From positions 434,001-498,000 of the forward strand of contig JADCRB010000098.1 of the NCBI GenBank assembly GCA_021464245.1: DNA of 64,000 bases, in the 5' to 3' direction. Under the pieces are notes generated by a model. The model was not told the DNA's origin. It saw only the letters and a list, made by a program, of their open reading frames with translations, and searched no databases. Made by a program: the position numbers and the translations under genes. The stretch comes from Carallia brachiata (Eukaryota > Streptophyta > Magnoliopsida > Malpighiales > Rhizophoraceae). This document shows, in pieces, positions 1 through 11,331 of this stretch (position 1 is the first letter of the stretch; each line of letters begins with the position of its first letter).

Positions 1-700
1 AACTTTTAGTTCAATATTGTTTAACTTTGACATCAAAATTTTCTTGGAATTCATGTTGGATGTTGAACATGGCAGGCTCTTGTTCTATTGGGGTATTTTT
101 TATTCAGCATGGAATTTTTTGCACAAAGAAGGAGAAGAATAGTCCTCTGAGAATTATCTATTGTACTTTCTCCCAACACCTTTACATTTCATTAAGCAAA
201 ACATAACGAAGCAGATGGGCAGAGGATCGTCGTATTGTAAGTCCGTGTCCTTAGGCAGCGTTAGTTTATACTCGTCAGTCCCCCTAAAACTTAAATTAGC
301 ACAAAGTGTCACCAGACTGTTCTGTTAAAAAAAATTATTGATAGCACACAATGTCCAGTGTAAGTAGTCAGAAAATGTTTGATATATGGCATAATGTATA
401 ATAGTATAAAATATGATAATGCTAGTATTGTCTCATTATAATTCATGTTTGATAAATTATTTAGATACAAGATAATATGAGATTGTTATCTCATGTTTAA
501 GAGTTAGTATATATATTTATATAGGTTAGACTATCCCATTGTATGAATTAAACTTGTTTCTAAAAATATCTTCTGTATAAAAAGAAATCATAACATTAGT
601 AAAAAAATTTTCTTTTATTATTACTCCTGTCGCTGCTCATGACCACTACCATCATCGCCGTTGGCTTCCCACTCTCTTATCACTGTCCCTCTCTCTCCAA
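1..700. repeat. Left flank; diverged copy of unit-internal sequence
   Basis: Bases 1-400 match 19,567-19,950 and 57,265-57,640, which lie between the helicase and DJ1C remnants. Bases of about 270-700 also match the junction at 26,690-27,180, including a run ending in a 'cactaccatc' block. Relative to the other copies there is an extra insert of about 44 bp after base 78. No gene is supported here. The match suggests that the tandem unit, or another unit, continues to the left of the window. Confidence 0.7.
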
Positions 701-727
701 TTTTGTAAATATATATTAATTCAATTC

Positions 728-1218
728 AATGTTGTTAAAATCGGTTCGGACCGGCCGGTCCGACTGGTTTAACCGGTAACCGGCCAAAGGTACGGGTCGG
801 TTCATGGTTATTATTTTTCCTTAACTCGGACCGGTCAAAACCGGTTAAAACTGGTAAAAATCGGTGAAAAATTGGACCCGATTCAACTTTTTTAAACCGG
901 TATAAAAGTTTTATAAATTATAATTTGATCTCAATGTTTATTTAAATTATAATTTGAGTTTTAAATTTAATTAAAACTTTCAATTTAATCCTAAATTTAT
1001 CAAAATTTTCAATTTAGTCCTAAATTTATCAAAACTTTCAACTTAATCCTTAAAAATAAAAAATTAATATTTAATAATTATGTATAAGTATTATTTTTTT
1101 AAATTATTTTTATACACATATATATATTAATAAATATCGATTCAAATACCGATTGGACCGATTGAACTTTGACCCAATAATATTTCTAGTTCGATAATCG
1201 GGCCGATTCTGACAAACT
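728..1218. mobile_element. Non-autonomous TIR (MITE-like) element, unit 1 only
   Basis: A roughly 490-bp segment whose ends form imperfect inverted repeats: TTGTTAAAATCGG at the left and CCGATTCTGACAA at the right. The first 170 bp are rich in CCGG/ACCGGT-type sub-repeats and the centre is AT-rich with repeated 'aatttaatcctaaatttat' phrases. It has no coding capacity. The equivalent place in unit 2 (27,180-28,530) holds unrelated DNA, so the element is private to unit 1. I could not define a clean target duplication, so the superfamily is unassigned. Confidence 0.55.
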
Positions 1219-2005
1219 TGGTTTAATTAAAAGTTGCTTGTTTCTTTTTTCAAAAAAAAAAAAACAAACCCGTTCCTTTACCCATTTTCTATGCCCGATA
1301 CCGACAGCACCTAGACGACTTGACTCTGCTACCCTACCCCCTTCTTTTTAGTTACAAAGTTTCGTAGGCCAATATTAAGAAACCTCCTTTTACTTTTCCA
1401 GTGACTTTAACTCTTTAAGGCATACTAGTGAATAGGCGTAACTAATATTTTATTTGAAAAAAAAAGGTTCTGATTTGCAGGTAGAACTTCGAAGACAAAG
1501 TATATATTCAATCTTATTTAAGTGATAATTTTGTTTCGAAGACAATAGAAATAGAGGCTCATCTCATTTAATTATAATTATTAATTATTATGTATAAAAA
1601 TATTTGAAAGCTGTAACTAACAATTATTATAATTATAAATTTGTGAGTTTATACATTGTTTTCAATTTTCATACCTTAGATAACAATTTATTTTTGTCAA
1701 TATAAAATTGTTTAGTTATAAGTTGCACATTTTTGTGCCAAAAAAGAAAAGGGTGTTAGAGTTGACTCTGTTTTTTCTTTTTGTATTGTGGACCCAAATA
1801 GACAGACAAAGGATTTTCTTGGTACATGGACCAAACAAGTAAAAAAACTTATTTCTCAAAATTACAATTTTAAGTTTAACAAATGTTACATAAATCGTAA
1901 ATTTAAAATCTAAAATTCTATATCCTAAACACTAAAACTTATGAGTTTTTTTTAAAACAAATTATTTTATTAATAAAATAATATTATTATACCATATCTT
2001 ACCTT
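1219..2005. other. AT-rich upstream region of ankyrin gene A1
   Basis: No gene is seen. From about 1,335 on it aligns with 28,530-29,440 upstream of the unit-2 copy, clearly more diverged than the exons. It contains poly-A and poly-T runs only. Confidence 0.6.
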
Positions 2006-2014
2006 TATTGTTTT

Positions 2015-2247
2015 GGGCACCATTACATGGCCAGATATTAATGGCCAAATTTCATCCAAACACTATTAAATTTGTGTAATTGTAAGTATTTTTTGTATAA
2101 CTGTAATAAAAAAATATAAATAAAAAATAGTAATATTTTTTTATAATTTTTTATTATTACAGTTACATGCAATATGTCCATTTTTGCATAAAATGTAAAT
2201 ATGAAGCTCATTGAACTACCAAATTGAATGGCTGTACAACTTTTCCC
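2015..2247. mobile_element. Mutator-type MITE in the promoter of A1, private to unit 1
   Basis: A 233-bp non-coding, partly palindromic element starting GGGCACC and ending TTTTCCC. It is flanked by the 9-bp direct repeat TATTGTTTT (2006-2014 and 2248-2256). The unit-2 promoter near 29,440-29,460 has only the uninterrupted empty site. Internally it shares the 'aatttgtg(c/t)aattg' and 'taatattttttta' core with the elements at 5386, 8019 and 36913. A 9-bp target duplication is the hallmark of Mutator-like transposition. It lies about 148 bp upstream of the A1 start codon and may affect expression. Confidence 0.8.
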
Positions 2248-2394
2248 TATTGTTTTTTATTAGTCAGAGAGTTTCCTAGGCCTATCAAGGGACTCCGCTT
2301 TTGCTGTTTCCAGTGACTTCTGAATCGTGATGTTTCTTCTGTAGTCTCGTTCAAAAGAAGCTCTCCTTATCTCTCATTCTCCTCTGGAATTGTT

Positions 2395-4057
2395 ATGGCA
2401 CAGCAATTGTTAGAAGCAGCAAGATTAGGTGATGTTGAGGCTTTGGAATCTATGCTTGGAGATGACCCGCTGATCCTGGAAAGGGTTGCTTTACTACCCT
2501 TTGCAGAGACCCCGTTGCACATCGCTTCACTTGCTGGGAAGACCCAATTTGTGGAGAAGATTATAAGTTTGAAGCCCAGCTTCGCACAGGATCTGAACCA
2601 AGATGATCTTAGTGCATTGCACATTTCTTCTGCGTTGGGACACATTGAGATCGTGCGTCTACTACTGACACTCAGTCCAGATCTGTGTCTTCTCAAAGAC
2701 AACGACGGAAGAACTAGCCTCCATCAAGCAGCCATCAGAGGGAAGGCTGCTGTCATAGAAGAGTTGCTATCCAAGTGTCCCCAGGCTCTGAAAGAGCTGA
2801 CTGCTGAGAACGACACGGCTCTTCATTTGGCAGTGAAGAATCGCCAGTATGAAGCACTCAGGACCTTGGTTGAAAGGCTTGGAGACGACAGAGAGCTTGT
2901 AAATGCTAAGAACAAAGATGACTTTTCTATATTTCAGTTGGCCAAGGCCACAGGTCAATTGCAGGTAAGCACAGAAAAAAAAAAAAAAATTGCGTTTTAT
3001 CTTATTCAGCGTAATCCTATTTGAATGTCAAAGGTCTGTTTGAGCCACCAAATCAGCCTCTCCCTAGAAACACAGGAGCAACCCCTCCGACCCTCGCGTA
3101 TTTGCATGCTCAAGGTCTTGGTATATTTATTTTATGGGTACAGTTACATATTTTGATAATTTTATTTCGATTTTTATTTTAAAATAAATTATAATTGTTA
3201 TTTTTAAAATGAGAATTTATATTTTTAAAATATAAAAATAATAAGTATTTTAAGAATATTAATTTTTATTTTTAAAAAAATAATTTTAATTTTAATCGGG
3301 ACAAAACCCTAAACACAAATTATTAAGACATGAACATTTTTTTCTTATTTTAATTGTTGTTGATGTTATTGTTAGGCATCAATTATTTCACTAAAACTAT
3401 CTGGTCGATTGTCTATCCCCTACACGCCTTAACGTCAACATATATAATATCATGCATTTAAACAGCATCTGGTTGTCATGACAGGTACTAGATTTGTTGG
3501 ACGGAATAGGCAAAGGACTGCAACCCAGAATTCCACCACGTGGTCGGTGGCGGCCACCACACAAAATCCTATTTGAGATGTTCAAATCTGCATATGACGA
3601 CCAGTCTAGGCTAATCGTTGCCGTTCTCATTGCCACAGTAACTTTCCAATCATTCGTAACACCACCCGCAACCCTTTGGAAAGAAAACATGAAACTGGAT
3701 TACAAGTGCGTGTTTCAAGGTTTCAGCTTCAAGTCTAATCCATTTCGATACAGCAAGTGCCCCACCTGGCAGTTCATTCTCTTCCTGTTTTTCAACACAA
3801 CTGGTTTCATGAGTTCTTGTTTCCTACTCATTCTTTTCAAGAAGGGAGTCATGGCTCAAATTCTAATCTCAGAATCGATTTTTTCACTCTTCGCATGCTA
3901 CTGGAGCCTTACGGGGGCCATGTTGCCGGATCCGCCTTCGTTCATTTTAGTTATGGTAGCACTGATACTGGTCCTGGTTCCTGTTAGTATTTATATATCT
4001 TACATATGGGTTAAGTTCATGCCATCCTTTATTCCTCGAACCCAAGAATCTAGCTAG
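2395..4057 (+). CDS. Ankyrin-repeat transmembrane protein, type A, unit 1 (intact)
   Basis: Two exons, 2395-2964 and 3485-4057, joined in phase 0 (GCAG|GTAAGC donor, GACAG|GTACTA acceptor), give a predicted 380-residue protein. Residues 1-190 (exon 1) hold about four to five ankyrin repeats with TPLHIASLAG, SALHISSALG, TSLHQAAIRG and TALHLAVKN cores. Exon 2 encodes a PGG-type domain (IVAVLIATVTFQSFVTPP) with the usual PGG replaced by TPP, followed by three more hydrophobic spans, so four membrane segments in all. This is the plant ANK-TM architecture of ACD6 and BDA1, whose characterised members act at membranes in immune signalling; that role here is inferred from family only. The paralogue of the same type at 29593 is frameshifted. 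ATG 2395 is the first in-frame start before the conserved AQQLLEAA. A MITE sits in its promoter. Confidence 0.88.
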
Positions 4058-5376
4058 CTTTGGCGAACCAGCACGAAAAATTAACGGATCCTCAAGCGAC
4101 TCAAAGTTTGACTCGTGAGTTGGAGTGCGATGTCGTTTTTGCTTTTTTTTTTTTTCTTTTTTTTTAAGTAATATTAAATATTTTAAAAATTATGTTACAA
4201 AATATTTTAAAATATATAATTATGAAAAAATTATTAATTTTTTTCTTTTTTTATTTGACAATGTTAAAAAAATTAATAATTTTTTTTATTATTATATATT
4301 TTAGAATATTTCGTGACACAATTTTTAAAATATCTAGTATTGTCCTTCTTTTATTTTTTTTTTTGGTCGAGAACCTTTTTGCCTTTTATTCTTGTCAAAT
4401 GGTGTAGCTTGTAAGTTTCTTGTCATTAATCATTTGCCGGAAGCATTTGCGTGTGAAATCACCGCTGGATACTGGCAGGGTTTATTCTTAATTTCTTATT
4501 AAACGATTAGCAAGCAGTCAAATTATTGTACAAAGAAAAAAATTTCTCAATACAAATGACCATGTTAAATATATTTAATTTTACTGACCATTACAAAAAT
4601 TCGTCACTATTTTTTGTAAATGCATTTAACTATTAAAGATAGACATAGTGGTACATAAGTTTGGAATGAATAATTTTCATTACGTTTCAAATGAGTTGAA
4701 ACATTAAATGAGATAAGTTTTGTGGGCAAAGAAATCTGCTAAAGAGTAGTCAAAGAACACTAGAAAAATAAAAAAAAAGGAAAAAAAAGTTTTGTTAAAA
4801 ATAAAGTTTTAGTATAATAGTAAGTATATTTAAGAAAACATTAAATATATATAAATTTTATTTAAAAAAAGAAAAAGAAAAAGTGTCTTTGACTAGTCTT
4901 TAGCTAATTTCTCTGCCCATGTGCCAAAGCTGCAAACCTATTAACTCTACTAAAACTGCACTGTGTTTATAGTGTGTATTGAAAAAAAAATTGTCTTTCA
5001 AAAGTGTATATTATGAAGATTAGTTAGTAACTTATTAATATTAAAAATTATGATAAAGTTAACGAGACACAGCCCTGGATGATTTTTTCTTTTTTTTTTT
5101 TGTTTTAGGTTAATTTTTAATTATTAATATATAACAAGAGTAATATAATCTTTTAATAAAAATAAGAAAATTAATAACTTCCTTTTAATTTTTAGAATAA
5201 TAATTTTAATGGGTTATGAAGGAAAATTAACTTCTCTCTTTCCACTTTTCCCTCCCTAAAAACATTTTCAAATATAAGTGCTTTCTATGTTTTCGCTATT
5301 TTTCTCTTATCTTTTTTTTTCTCTTTTTTCTCTCCCAAATATAACGTAAAAATTTATAAGAAGTAAATAACCAATT
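4058..5376. other. 3' flank of A1, AT-rich, duplicated in unit 2
   Basis: No gene is seen. It aligns with 31,244-32,390. It includes long T and A runs (about 4,141-4,165) and an AT-rich stretch absent from unit 2 (about 4,166-4,350). The position near 4,612 (ttttttgtaaat) is the empty-site equivalent of the MITE insertion at 8019. Confidence 0.6.
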
Positions 5377-5385
5377 TCATTGTAT

Positions 5386-5610
5386 GGGTTTGGGCAAATG
5401 AATTTTTCCTATTACGTTTACATGAATTTTTTTTTGTGCAACAACGAGCATGTTTTGTGCAATCATAAGAGATAAATATGAAATAAAAAAATAGTAATAC
5501 TTTTTGTATCACTTTTTATTGTTGTGGTTGCACAAAAAACGGTAATAATTACACAAAAAAACACGTATGAACAGAATAGGAAAATTTTATTTGGCCACCA
5601 ACTTTTTCCC
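5386..5610. mobile_element. Mutator-type MITE downstream of A1, private to unit 1
   Basis: A 225-bp non-coding palindromic element starting GGGTTTGGGC and ending CTTTTTCCC, flanked by the 9-bp direct repeat TCATTGTAT (5377-5385 and 5611-5619). Unit 2 at about 32,385-32,405 shows the intact empty site (cattgtatgacctat). The terminal phrase ggccaccaactttttc and the internal 'gcacaaaaaacggtaat' are shared with the 8019 and 36913 elements. The insertion therefore postdates the unit duplication. Confidence 0.85.
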
Positions 5611-5639
5611 TCATTGTATAACCTATCGGGAACAAGAAA

Positions 5640-6180
5640 ATAACGCAAGAAATCCCCGTCCAAGTGTGAAATATGTTTACTTGTGTTTTATTTAAAAGAA
5701 AAAAATTAAAAATGACCGAAATTTTGTGTATTATTTTTTTTTTAGGGAATCGAAAAAACATTGGAAATAAAGAACGGAAGCAACGAATATAATAAGAGCA
5801 ACGACTATAATAAAGAACAAAAGCAACGAATATAATAATGCAATCGCTTTCATCTATAAAGAACAGAAGCATCGAATATAATAATATTATTTTTAGCAAG
5901 CAAGGAATATAATAATAACTTGGTTTTGCAGCAATACTGTGAGACCGTATATTGTGGTTATCCGTTTCTAGTAAAATTTAAAATTATTAATTTAATGTAA
6001 TTATATTATTAAAATGTAAAAAAATAAAAAAAAATATAAAATTAGATAAATGTTATTTATTAGATGAGTATTATTTTAAAATTTAAAATTATAAATTTTT
6101 AATTTTTAAAAAAGTTTCTAAAAAATATTTTTATATAATAATAAATTTATTATTGAAAGTATTTTATTAATAATAAATTA
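5640..6180. other. Rearrangement junction and AT-rich upstream region of A2
   Basis: At about 5,660 the match to unit 2 jumps from about 32,440 to about 34,560, so unit 1 lacks a 2.1-kb block or unit 2 gained one. Beyond it, 5,670-6,180 is nearly identical to 34,562-35,085 and contains three or four imperfect repeats of 'agcaacgaatataataa' (5,770-5,915). No gene is seen. Confidence 0.7.
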
Positions 6181-6188
6181 AATTTCCT

Positions 6189-6240
6189 CACGTGCCTACG
6201 ACGACACTTGCAGCCCTAAACTTTTTCCTGTATATTAATT
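6189..6240 (+). promoter_or_regulatory. Putative core promoter of type-B gene A2 (G-box and TATA-like)
   Basis: A perfect G-box CACGTG lies at 6189-6194 and a TATA-like tatattaatt at 6231-6240, 77 bp before the ATG at 6308. Both are conserved at the same spacing before the intact copy at 35209. G-boxes are bound by plant bZIP and bHLH factors; use here is inferred. Confidence 0.45.
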
Positions 6241-6307
6241 GGTGAAGAAGAAAGAAGATCTTGTGAAAAGAAGGGGATTTGGTCAGCTTCTTGTTTATTA
6301 ATTTGTT

Positions 6308-7709
6308 ATGGCGCAGCAACTGTTAGAAGCAGCAAGATTAGGTGATGTCGAGGCTTTGGAATCTATGCTTAGAGATGACCCACAGATCCTGGAAAGGGCT
6401 GCCCTTCTACTATCCTTCGCAGAGACCCCATTGCACATTGCTTCACTTGCTGGGAAGACCCATTTTGTGAGGAAGACTGTAAGTTTGAAGCCCAGCTTCG
6501 CAAAGGATCTGAACAAAGACGGTCTTAGCGCATTGCACATTGCTTCTGCGTTAGGACACATTGAGATCGTGCGTCTACTGTTGACACTCGGTCCAGATTT
6601 GTGTCTTCTCAAAGACACAAGTGGAAGAACGAGCCTCCATCATGCAGCCATCAGAGGTAGGACTGATGTCATAAAAGAGTTGCTTACCAAGTGCCCCCAG
6701 GCTCTGAAAGAAGTGACTGCTGAGGACGACACGGCTCTTCATTTGGCTGTGAAGAATCAGCAGTATGAAGCACTCAGGACCTTGGTTGAAAGGCTTGGCG
6801 ATGACAGAGAGCTTATAAATGCTAAGAACAAAGATGGCTTTTCTATATTTCAGTTGGCCAAGGGCACAGGTCAATTGCAGGTAAGTGTTACAGAAAAAAA
6901 TTAAAATTTTTTTTTTGCAGTTTAGCCTTAATCAGCGTAATCCTATTTGAACGTCAAAGGTTAATTTGAGCCACCAAATCAACCTCTCTTCAAAAACACA
7001 GGAGCCACCAAATCACACATTTGCATGCTCAAGCTCTTGATATATTTATATTAATAGTTAGTGATGTTATTTTTAGGCATCAATTATTTCACTAAAACTG
7101 TCTAGTCGATTGTCTATCCCCTGCACACCTTAACATCAACATATATAATATCATGCATTTAAACAGCATCTGGTTGTCATGACAGGTACTAGATTTGTTG
7201 GACGGAACAGGCAGAGGACTGCAACCCAGAAGTACTCCACCACATGGTCGGCGGCGGGCATTTTATAAGGACCTATTTAGATATGACGACCAGTCTATGC
7301 TAATCGTTGCCGTTCTCATTGCCACAGTGACTTTCCAATCATTCGTAACACCACCTCCCACCTTTTGGAAAGAAAACATGAAACTGGATTACAAGTGCGT
7401 GTTTCATGGTTCCAGCTCCAAGCCTAGTGCATTTCGAAACAATTGCCCGACCGCGATGTTCATTGTGTTCCTGTATTTCAACACAACTGGTTTCATGAGT
7501 TCTTGTCTCTTACTCGTTTTTTAAAGACGGGAATCCCGGCTCGAATTCTATTCGCAGAATCGATTTTTTCACTCTCACTATGCTACGCGAGCCTTTTGGC
7601 GGCCCTATTGCCTGATTTCATTTCGTTTGTTTTAGCTTTGGTAGCAATTATCCTGCTTCCGCTTCCTGTTGTGTTATGTCTAAGGGTTAAGCGGCCCCCA
7701 GTTAGCTAG
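6308..7709 (+). pseudogene. Ankyrin-repeat transmembrane gene, type B, unit 1 (1-nt frameshift)
   Basis: Exon 1 is 6308-6880 (191 codons, GCAG|GTAAGT donor) and exon 2 starts at 7186. Both are essentially identical to the intact copy at 35209. At about 7,516-7,522 there are six T where the intact copy has seven. The missing T turns LVFLKT into an early TAA (7522-7524), giving a predicted 303-residue product that keeps the ankyrin repeats, the PGG-type segment and TM2 but loses TM3 and TM4. The rest of the frame stays open to 7709 in the shifted phase, so the lesion is very young or is a homopolymer sequencing error. The Mutator-type MITE at 8019 follows. A truncated protein could still be made. 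Confidence 0.8.
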
Positions 7710-8018
7710 ACTCAAGTGAAGACCCTTCCACTGCATAGTTGGTGTGTTGTGCCGTTTTTTGCCTTTTCCTTCTTGTCAATTGGTGTTGGTTGAAAGTTTC
7801 TTGTCTTTAATTATTCTCCTTGATAAATAAGATAGCATTTGCGTGTGATATTACCGTCGGATACTGGCAAGGTTTATTCTTATGAAACGATCAGCAAGCA
7901 GTTAAATATTTGTAAAAAACAAAAAAAACAAAAAAAAAAATTGTGGGTGCAAATGACCATGTTAAATATATCTAATTTTACCAAAAATATTACAAAAATT
8001 TGTCACCATTTTCTGTAA

Positions 8019-8259
8019 GGGTGCTGTTATATGGGCAGACGTTGGTGGGCAGATTGTGTCCACACGCACTTAATTTGTGCAATTGTGAGTTTTTATATAA
8101 TCATAACTAAAAAAATGAAATAAAAAAAACAGTAATAGTTATTAAATATTTTATTATATTACTTTTTACTGTTATGGTTACACAAAAAATACCAACAGTT
8201 GCACAAATCAGACGTGTGTGAACGCATATGCTTACAATGTCTGCACACCAACTTTTTCG
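8019..8259. mobile_element. Mutator-type MITE downstream of A2 (shared with unit 2)
   Basis: A 241-bp non-coding palindromic element starting GGGTGCTG and ending CAACTTTTTCG, with a perfect 9-bp target duplication TTTCTGTAA at 8010-8018 and 8260-8268. The type-A 3' flanks at 4,612 and 31,612 are empty sites. The same insertion with the same duplication occurs at 36913, so it predates the unit duplication but postdates the A/B gene split. Confidence 0.88.
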
Positions 8260-8268
8260 TTTCTGTAA

Positions 8269-8880
8269 ATTTACTTAATTATTAAATTTAGACTTAAGTA
8301 TATATGAAATGGATTTTTCATTAAGTTTAAGATGAGGCAAGGGCACAATAAACCTATTAACTCCACTGAAAATGCACTCTGTGTAGAGTTTGTATAAAAA
8401 AAAAAAAAATTTTAAAAGTAAAATTTATCTTCTTCTTTAATGTCTCTGGCTACATATACAGAGTAAGAAACGGGTAATGGAAGGGATGAAAACTAAAAGT
8501 TTTTTTTTTGGAAAGTGGAGAAGGTGAGGGAGATGAAAATAATATATGTGAAAATATTTATTTTACCTTCTAAATAAAAAAAATATTATATTTAATACTA
8601 AAAATATTTGAATTGTAAATTATATATAAAATATTTGGATAAATTTATTATAATAAATTTATAATATTTCTGTAATTTTTTGTCCAAAAATTTAATAAAT
8701 TTTTAAAAATATTGAGATTTTTTTATTTTTAATATATAATAAAATAATATAATTTTAATAAAAAAATTAATAACTTTCCTTCTAATTTTGAGAAGAATTC
8801 CTCTCTCAAATACAATGTAAAAACTTAATGGGAAGTAAATAACTAATTTCCCTATCCAAGAAAAGAACGCAGGAAATCCC
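8269..8880. other. AT-rich intergenic DNA
   Basis: No gene is seen. It is nearly identical to 37,157-37,770 of unit 2 and contains many AT-rich runs around ataatatt/taatttt. Confidence 0.6.
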
Positions 8881-9146
8881 CGTCCCATATGGAAATCGCA
8901 GCCCAGCCAGAGCATACACATTTAGACCGACCTAGGTCAAATTTGTGGGCTCAACGTTGGGCTTCAGCCCAACTCCGTCACATCAATCTCGTTACATCTA
9001 CGCTAGTGTTCTAGCGCGAAAGCTACAAACTCCAGCCGCTCGCCAATCCCAATCGCAGAAGGATTCCTCACGTGATGCGGAAATCCTAGGAGGAGATCCG
9101 TCAAAATCAAAGGAAAAAATGTTACGTTTTAAAAAAAAAAATTTAT

Positions 9147-9309
9147 CTGAATTACTGTTCGAATATAACTAATCAAATTTAATGCGTAATCAATTAAATT
9201 GTTTGTGTAACTAAATATAAGAAATAATTTTCCTTTTATAATTAGTTACACGTATAATTCGATCGATTACACATTAAATCTGTCTAGTTTTATTCAGACA
9301 GTAATTCAG
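9147..9309. mobile_element. Palindromic MITE, 12-bp perfect TIR
   Basis: A foldback element with perfect terminal inverted repeats CTGAATTACTGT / ACAGTAATTCAG that continue imperfectly for about 70 bp, meeting at a short AT-rich loop. It is identical in position to 38,037-38,199, and a related but diverged copy sits in intron 1 of DJ1C copy b (about 44,340-44,520). No coding capacity. I could not define a target duplication. Confidence 0.7.
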
Positions 9310-9329
9310 ACTTTTTTTTTTTTCTTTAA

Positions 9330-10330
9330 TGTAGATCAACGTCTCTCCTTCCTCAACGAGGAAATCGCTACGACTCACACAGGGTCGTCCTTCTTCCTCT
9401 ATAGAAGGCCTGATGCTCCTTTGATGCTCCTTTGCCTTATCATCCACAATCTTTGAAAGTGCCTCCCCTCGCTCATCTGCTTCCTACTTTTGACCGTTAG
9501 GCATGCCCGTTCTCCGTTTCTTCCGTTCATTTATCTGCATAAACTCATCACTCTTTGCGTTTGGTTTTTTTGAACAAATGGCTCGCTCTCATTCTCTTGC
9601 GGCCTTTTTTTTTATATATTTCTTTTCTTTTCTTTTCTTGATCAAAATTTTCAAATAAATCGCTATTCTTTATTGGTTCTTCACTGTACGTATTGCAATT
9701 ATTTCTTCACTACTAAAAGTAAGTTTATATCCTGCTTGTATTTATCAAATAATCACTTGCTGCAGTGTATGGTCATAGTCGTCGTTATTTTCAATTGATT
9801 TATGTCGTTGCTGCAAAATTTACGGATAATAGAAACTGCAAAAATCTGAATTGTGATCCTTTTCTTTTACATCAAGATTCAGATTCTGACGCAACAATTG
9901 TACAAGTTAACTTTCTCGATCAATCTTGGATAGATGGCTGATGCAACTTTTGCCTACTCAATCGATTCTTATACCGGCACCACGCATGAAAGGAAAACTA
10001 AGGTACCTGCAGAATGGGTCGCAGTTTCCAGTCTCACAAACTTAATCGCATCCTATCTCGTGGTTGAAGATGCCTAGCCTTTTTCTTTGGCAGTGTGGAG
10101 CACTCCCAATGTGAGACCTCTGGCGTCTCAGGCCAGGATTGGTCCGTCTTTTCAAAGATTAAAGTTTTCTTGTTACCAGAAAAAGTGTCTCTCTGGAAAG
10201 GAGCAGGGCATCGCATGATGAGTTGCTTTGCACTAGACTTGGTAAGAAATCAAGATTGGTCCTATGATTCGTGGTCTCTTTTGACTGGTGATATTACAGA
10301 CTCCAGATTGGTAATTTACCGTTCTTGTCC
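9330..10330 (+). other. Unidentified gene remnant: promoter/leader block and exon-like segments
   Basis: Leader-like sequence with TATAGAAGG at about 9,401 (TATAAAAGG in the third copy at 33,331) is followed by a short ATG segment starting MARSHSLAA. A second ATG at 9,934 opens MADATFAYS and ends at a plausible donor ACTAAG|GTACC. An exon-like piece at about 10,094-10,240 (TTTGGCAG acceptor, GACTTG|GTAAG donor) is open in a frame containing CETSGVSGQDW. I do not recognise the product. The block is duplicated at 38,220-39,230, and its 5' part again at 33,260-33,640. It may be a decayed 5' portion of an unrelated gene or one of the neighbouring fragments. Confidence 0.4.
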
Positions 10331-11331
10331 ATGTTGTTTGTGTGTTTCCGTATTTTTTTACTCTGATACTTTGATTCTTAACTCATTACTGCATCTTTCT
10401 TTCCTTTTTTTTCTTTTCTTTTCTTTTTTTTTTTTGAAGTGCTTTGACCAACAGTTCACGTTTATCCTAACTCTAATCAGAACTAGGACCTTAATTTTGT
10501 GGGGTTTTTTTTTTTTCATGAAATTCTTCAATTCTGTTAAGTGAACTTGTTTTGGGTCAGTTTTGAATTAAATATTAACCAATGTCTTTCATGAGGTTTC
10601 CTTGTCGAACATGCTTTCCATGCTCAACTGTTTTACTGCGGCATGGCGCTCGGGTGTCAAATATTAAAATTCCAGAAAAATGTTGACTTATGAGGACTCT
10701 TTTGTGATTGGGTTTCTACTTTGAGTTGTCTCCTGTGGAGGAATCTTGACTTCCACTAAAATTTTTTTACGGAATTTTTGGCTCGAAGCTTGGTCAAAGT
10801 TGCAGTTAGCAACATACAATTATAACAGAAATATGGAGGAAGCAAATTTTGTTGCCACCATATTGCTAGAAGTCATCTTCTAACAGACATGGACTTGAAG
10901 CCATGTACACCGACATTCTCCCTTCTGATGTTCTCACTGTGGTCAGTCTTTCTTTCTGCTTGAGGTAACTTTTCCATTAATTTTTTATTGCTATATGTGT
11001 AGACCTTTCACATCCAAGATTTTATGAATACTCTATACATATATATTCATTGTGGTTTGATTATGTTCTAGATTGATTGTTATGCGTGGCTTTGGAGGAT
11101 AATAAACTCTGCTAATATTTATATTTGAGCTTTGTGATGCACTGGAAGTGATTGGCAGACACTTTTAGCTGTGTAATATGGTAGAATGTGCTAATGCTGC
11201 TGATGTAGGACTAAGGAGTAGTAGGAGCCTGAGCATCGTTGCCAGCAATACTGGTTAAGCACCATATACTGTTCCAAATTGATAGGGGGGCTGCTTTCTA
11301 TTTGACACATGTGAGCTTGTCCTTGGACTAT
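10331..11331. other. Intron-like or intergenic DNA before the DJ1C remnant
   Basis: No supportable gene. It contains pyrimidine-rich runs (about 10,400-10,435), and the whole stretch repeats at 39,230-40,228 with scattered differences. Confidence 0.55.

Noticed and set aside
2367..2702. Open frames on the minus strand opposite the ankyrin exons (also 6298-6618, 29484-29822, 35199-35519)
   Set aside because: They mirror the conserved ankyrin exons, recur only because those exons are duplicated, and have no family features.
4192..4407. Phe/Ile/Leu-rich hydrophobic frame
   Set aside because: AT-rich low-complexity DNA absent from unit 2; no sign of coding.
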